Positions 23,555 to 36,253 are shown, counted from the stretch's first letter. The stretch is DNA of 64,000 bases from Moniliella sp. 'wahieum' (GCA_003971905.1 RSEE01000078.1:1-64000); one strand, 5' to 3'. The notes: generated from the letters alone by a model not told the origin. Numbers and translations: made by a program.

Positions 23555-25832
23555 ATGCCTGCTGCCGTGGCGGATGCGGGTGCGACGAGGAGCATTCCCA
23601 CCACTCGCTCGCTGTGCTGGACACGGGTGGCGCCAATTTGCGCGTGTGGCTCTTTGACGGCCCGGCCACGCCCGCTGCGCTCAAAGCGGCGGCGAGCGGG
23701 ACGTTGGACGCGCTCCAAACGAGCGGAGCCAATGTGCTGGTGCTGCCCAATGTGGTTGTGCGCCCCCGTGTCGGCGGTGCAGCTGGAGGAGGCACTGCGT
23801 CCGCGTCTTCTCCCGTACCTATCTCGCTGGCCCTGAGATTGGGGAGCAGGTAGGTGTCTATGCCCGCCTTCAACTCCGTTCGCCCGTCGAGCGTGGCTTT
23901 GTCACCGATGGGCCGCCCAAACGCTCTCCTGGTCTACCTCGCTTCGCATGCACATGCGCTCCAGCAGCAGCAAGAGCTTCTTTCTGCACCATCGAGCAGC
24001 TTGAGCAAGCGGACGCGAAGAACGGGCAATCCAGCCCGGAACCTGACCCTGTAGCTCCGGACGGCAAGTCTGATCACCCCTGCTCCCACCCGGCGCAAAT
24101 CGTCGGCGCGCACATCCACTACCCAGGCAGACGTGGGACAGCCATGGTCCGGGCAGGGCCAGAACCATTGCTGTGGGGCCGGACAGTTCTGGTCACGGAG
24201 CCTTACTTCAACATGCCCGAGTTGGCCGCTGCGATGGACACGCTTCTGTTTGAAGAGTACGGCGCCGCGGCCGTCTTGCGTGCTTCTCCTGCCGAGCTGG
24301 CCGCGTGGTGTCTTCGTGTCCCTCCTGCCACAGCCATCACGGATGTGGCCGGGGAAAAGTCCAGGGTCGACAGCAGCCATACTCTCTCTCCCTCTCCGGC
24401 CGAGGACGCACCTCTACCTGCGCCTGGGCCGACGCCGCCCATACGCGCCGCGCCTGCAAAACGGAAACGTGGGCTGGGAACTGACAAGGCCGCGGGCGCG
24501 ATTGCGACGATGCGTTTCCTGAGGCAGCCTTGGTACTTGACTGCGGCCACAGCTATTGCCATGCCGTACCGCTAGTCCGGGGACGTGTTGTCTGGGGGGC
24601 GGTCAAACGGTAGTTGGACATTTCGACGTGGCGGCGCTCATAGCTGACGTGTGTGTTCGTCCAGCCTTGATTTCGGCGGGAAGCATGTGACCAATCTGTT
24701 GAAAACATCGCTTAGCTTTGGCAATGGGACTGTCTGAGGATGCATGGTTGGTGGGCAAAGTCAAAGAGCGCACTACCTTTGTTGCCGCCTCGGCTGGGCC
24801 CAGTCAACGCCAAGAAGCGCGGAAAGCCGCCCAGTCCATCTTGAAGCGGGATCCGAGCGAACGGGATCGTTGCCTGCCTCATCGATGGTCTTTTGCGACC
24901 CTAACCGAACTGTCGAAACTCGCTGCGATCACGCCTTGCGCGGACCCTATCGCGCTTGAGTACTTCCTCCCGGACTACTCGATCCCGTCTTCTGCTCCTT
25001 CCCCTACGATGATCAAGGACGCGACCGTAACGGAACCCAGCCCGCCTCACCCTTCTCCATGTGTCCTCCAGCACGCTTCCAACGCCTCTTACCCTAGAGA
25101 AGATCGACCGGCCACCTTCTGACCGGTATGGCACGATTGCTCCCTCGGATGCGGCCATGCGGGAATTGCTGCCCTTATCGAGCAAACAATGGTCCAGTGA
25201 ACAAAGGGACCGGTTCCTCTGTCCTCCCCAGCCGTTACCGATTCGCAACAAACGTTCTGCCGTACCTGGAGCCGAAGCACAGGAGGAGGAGGCACAGACC
25301 CTTCGCCTCACCACCGATCGCTTTGTCCACACAGAAAACTTTTTCGCCCCGAGCGGGTACCAGGTCTGCCATCCATTTCCTGAGCAACTGGGCCTAGCGC
25401 ACCTGGCAGTGGCCGCTGCGTCCGAGGCGGAGCAATGGTTTTGCACCGCGAACTCAAGCAACACAAGCGGGGTCGTGGCGGGCGGGAGAAAGGGGTGGGG
25501 GTGGGGCTGTTGTTGGCCAACGTGTTGTTGTGGGAGGGGCGGCGTGCATTCCTGGTCTAACGGAACGATTGGAGGAGGAACTACGACCGTTGGCACCCGA
25601 AGCGACGCCGTCCGGGTTCGTGTTCCCCTCAACCCCATCTCGGCCGCTGCCGAGGGGGCGCGCGTTTCTGCTGGCCTCGCTGGCTACTCTGTATCCGTCG
25701 ACGGCGGCGGCGTCGCGCCGTGCTTCCGCTTCCCATGCCAAAGACCAAGAGTGGCAGGCCCAAGCGTTGGCGGACCTGCCGGGCCGATTTACAACCAGGC
25801 AAACCTACCTCGATCGGGCGCGCGGGACATGA
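23555..25832 (+). CDS. ARP6: Actin-related protein 6 (SWR1 complex subunit), frame-interrupted
   Basis: Arp6 is a nuclear subunit of SWR1, which swaps H2A for H2A.Z. In order along the gene are LAVLDTGGANLRVWLFDG (divergent phosphate-loop start), NVLVLPNVVVRPR, RSPVERGFVTDG, VLVTEPYFNMPELAAAMD followed by LLFEEYGAAAVLRA (the Arp6-type counterpart of the actin core), LDFGGKHVTNLLKTSLSFGN, EDAWLVGKVKERTTFV, ALEYFLPDYS, HTENFFAPSG, and GGAACIPGLTERLEEELRPL near the C terminus. A 55-nt intron (24610-24664) is needed to join VKR to LDFGGK. At least five frame shifts separate these blocks. ATG 23555 is the most natural start and TGA 25830-25832 the likely stop. The gene ends 83 bp from the convergent RTP1 gene. 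Confidence 0.85.
24610..24664 (+). other. ARP6: Intron in ARP6
   Basis: Donor GTAGTT after AAACG and acceptor TTCGTCCAG. Splicing creates CGC-CTT-GAT-TTC-GGC and thereby the conserved LDFGGKHVTNLL segment. The 55-nt intron contains an in-frame stop. Confidence 0.8.
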
Positions 25833-25915
25833 GAAATGCTATGGCGACGGCCACGGCTACGGCAGGCCCAGGCGCACACGGCAACGGCAGAGACGACATA
25901 GACAAGATAAAATGC

Positions 25916-28900
25916 TTAAAATAGAGCAGCAAGCGTGTCCGCTTGCTCGGCACAGGACATGGCCAGATCTTGAACCACGGGATCCGAATCGGAGGTGGCA
26001 GCAAAGCGGGCGAGCTGCTTGATACGCTGGACCAAGGCCGGGTCCAGCAGTGTGCGTTCCTGGTGGTCTTGCGGGCCGAGATGATGAGGCAAGAGGGAAG
26101 GGGACGCCTGCTTGCTGGGCAGACGGAGAGCAGGGAGCCCCCTCAGAGAGGCGCAGAGACAGATGCTCGGGTTCCCGAGGGCCGAGAGCTGGGTTTCGGC
26201 GGCAACGAGAAGCAAGCTGAGCAGCAGGTACCCGGCGCGTCGAAGCTGGGGCAAGGAGCGGTCGACACTCAGCGGATCATCTTCCAAGTTCATCTCCTCG
26301 TCCGACTCGGCGCCCATCTCGTCCACGTTGGTCCGGCCTGTGACGGGGCTTGGGACGGGCCGGCGGCGTGACTAAAGGCCTCCTTCCCCCCTTCGACGGT
26401 GAGCAAGTCGATGGCCAAGCGGGCCAGCTCGTCACCAGTGCCACTGAGTGCCACAGCCAAGGGCGTCGCTTCGACAAGGGTGCCGAGAGTGAGATGGTCG
26501 ATACACACAGTGTTGTAGGTACCTGTGTATTCCGCACAAACGCTAGTAATGGGTTGACGACAATCGAAACTAGCGCGAAACGAAGTCAGTAGAAAGTAGA
26601 AAGGTATGAGGGAGGTGGAAAGGATAACGTACGTTTGGGCGCATTGCCTGCCCCAGACGTTGAATCACTTGACCAATCGCTTCTCCCACACGCAGACGAC
26701 GGTCAACTTGAACAACGGTGGTGGGCACCGTATCCAGCTTTCGGATGGAAGGCTGACGGGCGTGGAGCAGATGCGGGCGTCGGTTGGGCTTACCGTACGG
26801 TGCCCATTTCTGGCATAGGTTGGTGTGGGGGGGGAACAGTGCTAGGGGGCGAACCCTGGACGTACATGCCGACCAGGCGACGGAAGACTTCGCCACCATC
26901 GGGGCGAAGAGCCAATTGGGCCAACCCCTTGATGGCGTTCATATACACATAGCTGTCTTCCTCATCCAGGGCGAACAAAAACATCTAGGACGCGAGCGAG
27001 TTGCGCCGCCGACAAACTGGCCTTGGGGGAAGAAACTTCGACAATCAAAGGTCGGCGTTCTCCCACACCCACCTCATCCAACGCAACCAGTTGGGTGAGC
27101 AGGACGAGGCCATGGCCTCGGACCGGAATACTGGCATCCTGCACAAGCGTCATGCTTCCTTGTACTGCTGGGCCGTCTGCTGTTCGGGCGTGGGGTGGTG
27201 GTGGTGTCGGTGGAGGGAGAGGACGCCGTCGCCTGCGCTACGCGCACGGAGAATGAGACGCAGCGTAGGTAAGACCCTGCTCAACGGTTCCAACTCCTCG
27301 CTGGGGCCGAGCGTGGGGACGCCTTGGTGAGACGGGCTGTGAGACGTGCCGGTAACGATCGCCTCCAGCTTGTTCATCACTACTCCCAAAAGTGGTGTGT
27401 TTTCGAGGGAGAGGGAAGTGTTGTTGTACAACAGTTCGACCAACAGGCTGGCCGCAGCCGGGCGCATGCCCGTAGCCAAGATGGCCTGGGCTTTGGCCTG
27501 AGACTCATCTTTTCGACCGGGCGGAGCGCAGGTTCGGCTGCTTGCTCTGTCTCGTCCCGCTCTTCGGAACCTTCAAGAGCATAGTCGATAAAAAGCAACA
27601 CAGGCAGTGCATGCTCCGTGTAGAGCGATGGATGCACGAGGAAGTACGGTGGTAATGCCCTGGAGCAGTACGGCCGAGTGGGCGAGACGTTGACTGGTGT
27701 CCGCCAGGCGAGAGCGCTGGACTCGCAACAGTTCCATCAAAAGCAACTTGAGCAAGTCGTCCAATAACGTGCTCTTGTTCTGGTTTTGCACAGGCGGGTC
27801 GGCCGCTCGATCGTTTGAGCGTGGCCCAAACAGGTCTACCACCACTTCTACCATAGGTAGGAAGGTTTGGATGGGGTCCGAATCGGAAGAGGTTGGGGAC
27901 TGGTAACCAGTTTGGTGTCTGTCGAAAGACGCGCCAGCAAGGACGCTAGCGCCTCCGTTTCGTCCCGCTTTTCATCCAACACGACCCGGCGGACGGTCAA
28001 GTGCCCGAGGTCCCAATGCCAAGACCAAACGGCAGTCGAAGGCGTGGGGAGCTTGACCGAAGCAGGGGAGAGTGCGCCGCCCGGCTGGGGACCGAGTACA
28101 TTCAAAATTTCCTCGTGGTGATCACATTTCGCGTACTGCACCATCTTTCCAGAGCGGCTTGGACCGACTGCATCAGAGCAACGGGGTCGATCGTCAGCGG
28201 GTCAGATGAAGTGATCTCCTGCACCTTGGGTCCAGATGAGCCGGACCCCTTTCTCTGGGAGGAAGCCAGCAAGAAGAAGTAAAGGATGAATGTACTGGCC
28301 CAGCCCAGCACCGTGTGGAGAAACGTGGGATCGGGTGGGCCAATGCAAACGAGGGCGAGAAGAGTTTGGAGGGAGAGGACCACAGCCGACGGTGACGCCA
28401 GCTCATCCGTGTCCTCGTCCTCTCCTTTGGTGGGGAGGGGAGAAAGGGAAACGCAAGCCGATGGGAGAGGAAGGTATACACCTCGGGATGGAGAGAGGCA
28501 AGGTGCTGAAGGGCAGTAGCCGCAGTGGAGGCATGGACCTGTTCGATGCCCCGCACTGCGCGTGGCACGGCAGCCAACAATGGCGCGCCCGCATCCGCAA
28601 TGACTTCCAACAGTTGAGGTACCACCGCCGCAGCCATGGAGGTAGAGGAAAGTGGGAGGTGGGGTAGCCAGCAAGCTCACCACTCTTTGCACTTTGGCAG
28701 GAGCCGGGGCGGGATCCACCTCGTGCTCCAACACCGAGTCGGACACCTCCTCGGCACGCTGGGAAAGGTGGCCGTGTGGCGGCGGGGGCGGGTTGCCAGC
28801 AGCGCGTGCACTGCAACGGGGCGGAGAAGCAGGATGTTGAGCATGGCCCGCACGCCTCCGGGACGCAAGAGCTGGGCCGATAGAACCGGCTCGCTTGCGA

Positions 28901-30059
28901 CGAGAGGCCCGGAGGCAGCGGCACGGGCGCCGCCTGGTTGGCGTCCTCCAGCACACCACTCACGCCCTGGACAGGTTGCCCGCCATGCACCCTCGCCGTC
29001 ACGCCCGACAGGGCAGCGTAGCACTGAGCACGTTCAATCGCCGCAGTGCCGTCTTGAGCAGCGCATTAGCCACCTGCGGAGGCGCCGCGCCCGAGCGGGC
29101 AATTGGTTCCCTCCCACAGCCAGAGTCGTAGGCTACCGGAAAGCGAGGCGGAAGAGCGGAGCGGCAGACGCACGCAGAACCAAGTTCGCCACCCGCTCCT
29201 CCTCGTCGCTCCATCTCTCGGGGCAGCGGCGGGTGGCGGCGGCTTGCCAGTCTGGGCGGCCGCGATCACGCGCTGCACGTCCACCTCAACCACGTGAGCA
29301 TAAGAGCGTACCGCACCAGACACGAGACGCACGTCCTGCAGACGCGCAAACGGGTCGGCAGCACTGCCAATCTCGTACAGCGACGCACGGCCCCCGCGGG
29401 CAGCCTGGGAGTGCCCTCGTGCGGCGGCCGAGGCGCGGTCGTACAGACTGGCCACCAGGTCAAGCGCCCACTGGCTGACGATCAAAACGAGCGTGTCGAG
29501 CGTCTTGTGGTCGGCAGAGCCCAAGAGGGGGCATCCGATACCGGCACGTCCTGCTCCTTCCACCCTTGGGCGAGGCTGGCGCCGCAGCCTGTCGATTCGC
29601 AACAGCCGTCTCGAACGACGTGCCAATCCGGCCCAGCGCATCGAGCGCAGCAAGGCCCGTGCACACCTGGGTCAGTACGAGGGAGAAGGAAAGCTCGGCC
29701 TGGTCGTCGGCTGTCTCCTGTGCCGGCGTCCGGGGGCCCGCCGCCTGCACGACGGGGACCGGCGGGTGCAAGCGCGCGTCAAACTGCGTTGGATCCGCCG
29801 CAACGGCGTGTGCATACGCCTCCACCCGCGCCTCCAGACGTCTGCGCGCGGCTGGAACAGAAGGTCAGTCGGGATGTGGAAAGGCAGGAGGCGGGATGCG
29901 CACTGAGCGTAGCGCGCCAGAGGGGTGCCAGGCGGGTCGACGGGGGAGGCGGCTGAGGTGAGCAGGCTCAGCGGCGGCGAGGGGAGGCGATGTGGGTCGG
30001 CCATCGCGTTCTCCCGTAAGGAAACGGGCGGCGGCCAGCGCGTCCACCAGCGCAGCCAT
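25916..30059 (-). CDS. RTP1: Rtp1/TANGO6-like protein (RNA polymerase II assembly and import), frame-interrupted
   Basis: Large helical-repeat (HEAT/ARM-like) protein. In yeast, Rtp1 acts in the cytoplasm in assembly and nuclear import of RNA polymerase II. The diagnostic C-terminal block lies at about 26990-26620: FALDEEDSYVYMNAIKGLAQLA, then a loop, then LRVGEAIGQVIQRLGQ, then VRNTQVPTTLCVSTI and VEATPLAVALSGTGDEL (the Rtp1 C-terminal domains 1 and 2). The upstream two thirds read as leucine-rich helices (for example LLDDLLKLLLMELLRVQRSR and VLIVSQWALDLVASLYDRA). ATG 30059 (MAALVDALAAARFLTGE) is the favoured start, since the frame upstream lacks conserved features. The last residues read QADTLAALF. 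Frames change repeatedly. Identification rests mainly on the C-terminal block. Confidence 0.75.
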
Positions 30060-30616
30060 GGCGGAGATGGTGGTGGTCGCCACCCACACCCACACCGACG
30101 TCCGCCCCGACCTGTGCACCACGACGGGCCTGCCAAATGGCGACCGAGAAGAGCAAGGGCGTGGGCCGCCACACAGCTAAAACTTTCACGCCCAAGTCGC
30201 GCCCGCCCACATAAATTTTTTGCGGGAGAAAGTATTCTCTGTGGACGGCGTTCCAGCGGCCGCCGCGGCAAGGCGACGCAGTGAAGACGCACGTTCTGGC
30301 GGACACGAGGGCGCACATCGCCTACACACACACTACAAACCCTCGACAGACAGGCCGAGGCCAAGGAGACGCCCTGGTGGCAAGCGTACAAGAACGTATA
30401 TGATAGTATTAGCGGGGCAGTGTCGTCCCTTGGCTGGCCACGAAAAACGGTCCATAAGCGCAAGCGGGGGGAGGGAGGTCTGATGAAAAGGGGGGAAGTA
30501 AACGAAAAAAGGAGAAGAGACGATCAGAAACGAGCGAGCGCCGAAGCACGGCACGAACCGGGCGGGGGAGAGCCAGATGGGGGGAAGCCAGGCGATGGCC
30601 GAAGCTTGATCGCGCG
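30060..30616. other. Intergenic space between RTP1 and the Myb/SANT-like gene
   Basis: This should hold the RTP1 promoter and the 3' end of the upstream minus-strand gene. On the RTP1 strand I see no clear TATA box. Part of it could be coding tail of the upstream gene if its stop at 30617 results from a frame break. Confidence 0.35.
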
Positions 30617-33306
30617 TCAGGCCGACAGGTCCGACAGGCCTACCCGCCCTGGCGGACGACCCAACGAGGCTGTCCGCCCCTTGTCCGCGCCGTGCGGCAC
30701 GCCGAGCTCGCGAGTCAACTTGCCGCAGATGCGAGTGCGGGAGCGCAGAGCGTCGTCCGGGTCCCACAGGAGCGCGACGGAGCGCATCAGGTCCCGGTGC
30801 GCCCGCTCCACCAGCGACAGCCAGTAGTCCACCGTGCTCTCCACTGCCAGATCGGGCGGAAGGTTTCGCAAGCCTCCCGGACCGTGCCGCCCGTGCTTCC
30901 GTCTTTTCCGATGCGGCGGGGGGGCCCGAACGCAAGACGGTAAGAAAGTGTTCGCGCTGCGCATGCCGGTCCCGCGCGAGGTGAAGCAGGGAGAGTGCCA
31001 GTTCGTCCCTAGCCGAAGGGGCAGAGGAGCCCGTCGGTACGGGGGCTCGGGGATCGTGGGGAGCAACGGGGAAAGAGCCCCCATGGGAGCCTCCGGGTAC
31101 CGGCTCAACCGACTGGTTCGACAGGCGCTGTGAGGGGGTAGATAAGGGTGCGAAATAGGGCCGCCATACGAGCCACCTCTTTCAGGGGGCGGCGGTCAGA
31201 AGAAATGTCTGTCGGATAGGAAGGACGGGAAGGATGGGCGGGGGGATAGCCAGCAGGCACAGGCAACGGCAGAGGATAGCCTGCCGGGAGCGGCGGGGGG
31301 GGCAAGCGAACGGGTCCAGTCGACGAGTGATGAATGTCGGGCTGCGAAGCGGAGACATGGCTCCCATGAGGGACGGGAGGATAGGGAGCGCCAAAGGAAT
31401 CGAAGGGGGAGGCGAAGTCTGCCCACTGCCCTGTCGTAAAGGGGGGCCGGTGGAAGAGGCGAGGTAAGCAGCGCTCGAACGCTTGCGCTCCCTTGACACA
31501 AGCTCGTCGTCCGATCCTTCCGGCAGCAACTCGTCCCGGAGCGAACGGCGACTGCGCTTTCGTGGCCGATCAGCCGGCCCACTCCATCTTCCGACCCCCC
31601 TGGCCAGGCGGGTCGTTGTGCTCAGCGGTGCGCAAGGTATACTGATCGCCGCCGACGGCACGCATCTCTTCGTAGAACACAAACGCAGCTTGGTGCACCA
31701 TATCTGCGCGTTCTCGATTGGAGCTGTCCTCCCGCAGACGACGCCAATCGTCTTCGGAACCTTCGAGGCGGCCGCCACCGGCGCGATTGTAGCGCAATGT
31801 AGTTCCGGGCCATCGTTCCGGGTCCAAGGCCCAAGTGAAGGCGCGAGTCAGTCGGACAAGATAATCCCAGCGGTGCTTGACCATCGCACCACTTAGTTGC
31901 CGTTCGCGGTCGCCATCCATCATCTCGGGGCGATTGAGCACCTCGGCCAGACGTTCCCAAAATTCAGCCTAGATAGACCAGGACGGGTCAGTAATTTGTG
32001 GCTCACTCGAAAGAGTAGACAAGCCAGCAGTGGGTCGGAAAACAGGAAGCCGAGGCAGAGGACATACAGGCAAAGAGGATGGGTAGCGAGCAAACTCGCC
32101 AGCACGCAAGGCTTTGTATTGTTCAATCAAATGGAGCGTTCGGCGCTGGGACATGCCTTTCCTTCGGGGCTCTTTGGGCGCAGAATCGGCTGGGGGCAGA
32201 CGAGAGGTGGCGGGTATGATGCCCGAGGCAGACAAAGGGGGGGCCACTGTGCTTTCTCTCCTTCTTCCGCCGGACAAAGGAGCCAGGGAAGTGGATGTCA
32301 GGTCAGCGCGCTCGCGTTGGAATGGCGAGAGGGGAAGCCGCCGGCCCCGAGTGGTACCGAGGAGGAGGGGTGTGCGGCTGGGCTCCTCTTCTGCGGTTTC
32401 GACCTCCTCCCCAATGGTACGTTGTAAGCGTGTCGATGTACGGAGGGCGGCATGGAGCGGTGGGGCGCGGTCGTCGTCGTTGGACGGGCCGGCAAGAGTA
32501 AAAGGCGGGCGCTTGGGTGTGTTGGTCTCAAGGGGAAGGGGGGGCTTGGGAGGCGATGAAGTGGAAGCCACGGGAGGGGGGCTGGGAGAAGGATCCAGAT
32601 CCTCAGGCACGTCACCAAGGGCTGTTGAGCGCGTAGACGACGTGGACACGAGGGAGCCTAGGCCGGAGCGTGCACCTATCGGGCCAGTGGTACTTCCCGC
32701 GCCGGTCGCGCCTGGTGCGGGAAGAGAAGTGGCCACAGACGAGCGGCGCACGCTCCCGCCGGCGGCGGCGGCGGCGACTGATGGGCGACGCAGGGCGGCT
32801 GGAGGGCTGGTGGGGCGGGCAAGGAGCAAGGCCTGGTGGGCCTTGGGATGCGGCGGCGGAGGGGGCAGGGGCTGGGAGGGGGACGGCGGGAGCTGGAGGA
32901 CAGATGGGGTGGGCTGGCGCGGCGGCGCGTCGGGGGGATGGCCGACGGGGCTGGGGCCGAGGGGGATGGGGATGGGTGCTGGTCGGGCAGGGTGCTGGTC
33001 CAGCTGCCGGGGGGGATGGCGGCGGCGGCGTGGCGGGGGGGAGGCAGCGGGGGAGGCGGATGGCGCCGGGCGGCGGAGGCTCGGGAGGCGCTGACGGCCA
33101 TGGAGGGGGGCGGTGGCGGTGGCGGGGGCTGGCCGCGGTGGCGAGCAGCCAGGCGGGCGCGGCGGGGGGCAGGCGGGTGTGGTGGAGCTCGGGGGGCGTT
33201 CTGTGCGGTGCGGCGCGGTGCTGCCGGGCGGCCGCCGAACAAACCAACGCAAAAAGCCACACCGCACCCAGCCGCGCCCGCCACTGCCCCCGCGCCGCTG
33301 TCTCAC
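30617..33306 (-). CDS. Myb/SANT- or MADF-like DNA-binding protein with Pro-rich N terminus
   Basis: The N-terminal 350 or so residues are dominated by Pro, Ser and Ala. Then comes a block beginning RRTLHLIEQYKALRAGEFAR. A short intron (GTATGT...ATCTAG, about 32060-31971) is removed, and the protein continues AEFWERLAEVLNRPEM and MVKHRWDYLVRLTRAFTWAL. The layout (helix with L-x2-Y-x2-L, then FW-x2-LAE, then a helix with RW-x2-L) matches the trihelix/Myb-SANT/MADF plan of DNA-binding domains, by pattern only. Downstream frames carry PPPDLAVESTVDYWLSLVERAHRD-type helices. No catalytic motif is seen. The start is uncertain: 33306 is the first ATG of the long frame, and a GC-rich antisense frame of similar length also exists there. 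Frame breaks occur near 31570 and 31100. Confidence 0.5.
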
Positions 33307-33889
33307 GCCGCTGCTGGGTGAATTCAGTCGGCATCAGTGCTGCGCTGAGCATCACCCATCCGCTGCAGCCGCGCAGCAGCCGCACGGGGGCACTGTCACG
33401 CCCTGCGGGCACTGCGGGGCGTCGTCTGCGCCTGCCGTTTCAGTCGTTTTTCCATCTGCATCCTATGAGTCCTCAGTCTGAGTCCGCAGTGCCTCAGCGC
33501 AGCCCCCGCACCGCCTTCCCGCTCCCACGCTCGGCGTGAGCTCAGCTCTCAGTGACCCCTGACGCGCACGCTCACGCCTCAGCACCTCAGCCTGACGCCC
33601 AGACTCCCCCCGGTAAGCTCACCGACCGAGCGGCTCAGCGCCAGCGGGACGGGCCAGGCGCTGGCCTGTGCTGACAGGCGCCGGCTGCCTCCCGTCCAGT
33701 ACAGGGCGAACTTGAATTTTTGAGCTGAGCACGCAGAGTCCTGCCCTACTAGCACTACCCGTGGCGGCCGACGACCCAGATCGTCTTGACAGAACTAACT
33801 TATCAAGCTCGAGCTTGAACAGGGCCTGAAGGCGGAGTACAATTGGGTCCTGGGCCTGCCAGAGCGCTAAAGACTGTGAAGGGTGTTGT

Positions 33890-33914
33890 TCAGTGTTCAG
33901 TGTTCAGTGTTCAG
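33890..33914 (+). repeat. Heptad array, TCA+GTGT
   Basis: GTTCAGT units recur every 7 bp four times. The tetramer (GTGT) is not self-complementary, an exception to the usual rule. Confidence 0.85.
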
Positions 33915-34340
33915 CCACGCTTCACATGGAGGGCCTCAGTCAGCGCGTGGTGCCGCCTGCATACTAATAGTGGCACCGATGTCTCAAACACCCGGTTTTC
34001 TTAGGTGCATTCCATCCGATATTCCTTCCTAGAGGGCAGGAATATCCTCTAACGTTGAACGTTGAACGCCCAACGACGCGTCACGCGCAGGGGGGTTGGA
34101 ATCTCAGAAAGTTTCTCACAGGCCTCGGCCTCATCGATCATCGAGCACCCGCACTGGTGCACAGTACGCGTACAGACAGGTGCTGCGGCTGTACGCAAGC
34201 GGCTTTGAGACGCAAGAGGTTCATTAATCGATTAATCATGTTACGTTCAACGTCACGTTCTGTTGAATGGAAGCTCAGCCTACGCGTTCAGCGAGCGCCG
34301 CTCAGGCTCGGCGTTCAGTCTCAGATCCCAGTCTTACCAG

Positions 34341-34397
34341 TTACTAGTTATCGGTTACCGGTTACCGGTTACCGTTACGCGTTACGCGTTACCGGCC
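34341..34397 (+). repeat. Heptad array, TTA with tetramers CTAG, TCGG, CCGG, CGCG
   Basis: TTA occurs at 34341, 34348, 34355, 34362 and 34369. After one 6-bp step it recurs at 34375, 34382 and 34389. The spacers run CTAG, TCGG, CCGG, CCGG, then CGCG, CGCG, CCGG. It is the longest example of tetramer switching on one lattice. Confidence 0.9.
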
Positions 34398-35892
34398 TCA
34401 CCAAGTGACTAGTCACAGTGACTGGTGGCGCGTGACGCGACGGAGGGGCCCGAGCATGTGTCATCGTAATGTGATCCATGTGACACGGGACGGTCAATGC
34501 CCTGCCGCCCAGCGCCCATGTAACACGTAAATCAATATAAATAGCCTCCCAGTTCGATTTCAGTCGTCCTCTCAGATCTCAGTGCTGGCCTGTATTGGGT
34601 TCAGCCGCTCAGGCGCTTATTAGGCCTACTCAGTACTCAGTTGAGTACTCAGTGAGTACTCGATAGTCCTCTTCAGTGTTCCGAACGCAAAAAGGGCCAT
34701 GCTGTACGGCGTGTGGACCACATGCTGCAGGGACCTGATGTGACCGGATCCCGATGCCAAGCGAGACAGCAATCAAGAACTGGGTCAATAGACGATAGGG
34801 ATTGATTGCTGGTGAGCGATAGTAGAGAATAGCGGAGAGGAGGAGGAGGAGGGTAGAAGAGAGAAGACTAAGAGCTACGACTGCCGGGACCTCTAGAAGG
34901 AGGCCAGTCGGCCAGCCACACTTCCGCCCGAGCGGAACTAGCGGAGCTAGCCGCTGGATGGAAGTGGCTGGGAGCGCCAGAGTCCGGCTATGCTTTTGGC
35001 ACACGGCACTAGTGTCCCAACAGACCCCGTCTAACATCGCCCATTCTGCATCAGTCCAAATACAAACCGTCGATCCAGCTATTGCAACACGACATCGAGC
35101 TACGCACTAGTCACTACTGTCATCGAGTCAGCTAGTCCTAGTCACTAGTCACAATCATCTCGCAATAGGGCTGAGGACAACATCCATAACTCGGTACTTA
35201 CAAGTTATTAGGTCCCCAAATCAGTAACCCGTACACCGAGATCTGAACCCAGACATGCGTACTACGCCTCTAGTTATGATATTCCGACAATCAACAATTG
35301 AAGCCACATCAACCGGCGGCCATCCAGCATGCCAGGCCAGTACCAGGCGCTGCCCAACCATACCCAGGGCATGTGGCAGGTGACATGTGACATGTGAAGC
35401 ATGTGAAGCTTGAACAAGCCGTCGGAGAGACAGGTATCCGGTAGGAGCGCGCACACCTGAGATGATCCAGATGACTTTTTATTATAATAGAGTGTGTATA
35501 CCCGCAGGCGCTCGCGCTCAAGCTTCAAGCTTCAAGCTTCAAGCTCAAGCTTCAGTGTTCTCAAGCTCTTCAAGAGCTTCAAGCCTCTCTCCGCACGTTA
35601 ATATTTAATGTTAAACGTTATCGATCTGTTATGTCATTACGCGTTACGCAAGACACATCTCGCGTGTGGCATATAATAGTGTGCTTGGACGGTGAAATTG
35701 GTTGAAAGGGCAATCGACGACCCCGCGCTCATGCGACGCTCAGCGCTGATGCTCAACTGAGCGCGAGCATGCCATCCATGGCAATGTGACACAGAGAAAG
35801 CCAAGGCGGAGATGAGATCGATGAGACCGAAAAACAACGTAGTGGGCATTGAAGTTCTTTTTTTCTGGCAGCAACAAGAGTTGGTTTGGTAC

Positions 35893-35927
35893 TGAGTACT
35901 GATTAATGATTAATGATTAATGATTCG
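35893..35927 (+). repeat. Heptad array, TGA+GTAC/TTAA
   Basis: TGA at 35893, 35900, 35907, 35914 and 35921 is separated by GTAC, then TTAA three times. AGTACT is followed directly by ATTAAT palindromes. Confidence 0.9.
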
Positions 35928-36162
35928 GAGTACTCAGACACATACTGAACGTACTGAGTAGTACTGACGCGAACGTTAACCGGTACGTTAACGTCGTTAA
36001 CCGCGTATCGCTGACGTATCATATATCATCGATGATCTCGATCATTAATCATTCCCTCATTGACATTCCGTACCATAGCGTAACGGCGACCGGTAAGCGA
36101 CGGTAACCGGTAACCCCCCCCCGTATATAGTAGGTCACTAGGTCACTATACAAATTGGTAGA

Positions 36163-36253
36163 ATATGACTTAGGAAGCACTCGCGATCCTATATGGATCA
36201 GCTGCAAAGCAGCCTTTAGATCTTCAAACAAGGCGTGAAGGCAAAGGCTGACT
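36163..36253 (-). repeat. Dispersed repeat A, fragment (copy 4, minus strand)
   Basis: The reverse complement matches part of copy 1 around 3218-3285: CTTCACGCCTTGT, then AAGGCTGC, TGCAGC, ATCCATA and GGATCGCGAGTGCT. Only about 90 bp is recognisable. Confidence 0.7.

Noticed and set aside
25061..25924. 287-codon frame overlapping ARP6
   Set aside because: Only its middle part coincides with ARP6 coding blocks. The rest is an alternative frame of the same exon, so I treated it as part of the frame-interrupted ARP6 gene.
32114..33094. 326-codon Gly/Arg-rich open frame on the plus strand
   Set aside because: It is antisense to the Pro-rich part of the Myb/SANT-like gene, and its length is explained by GC-rich codons. 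There is no domain.
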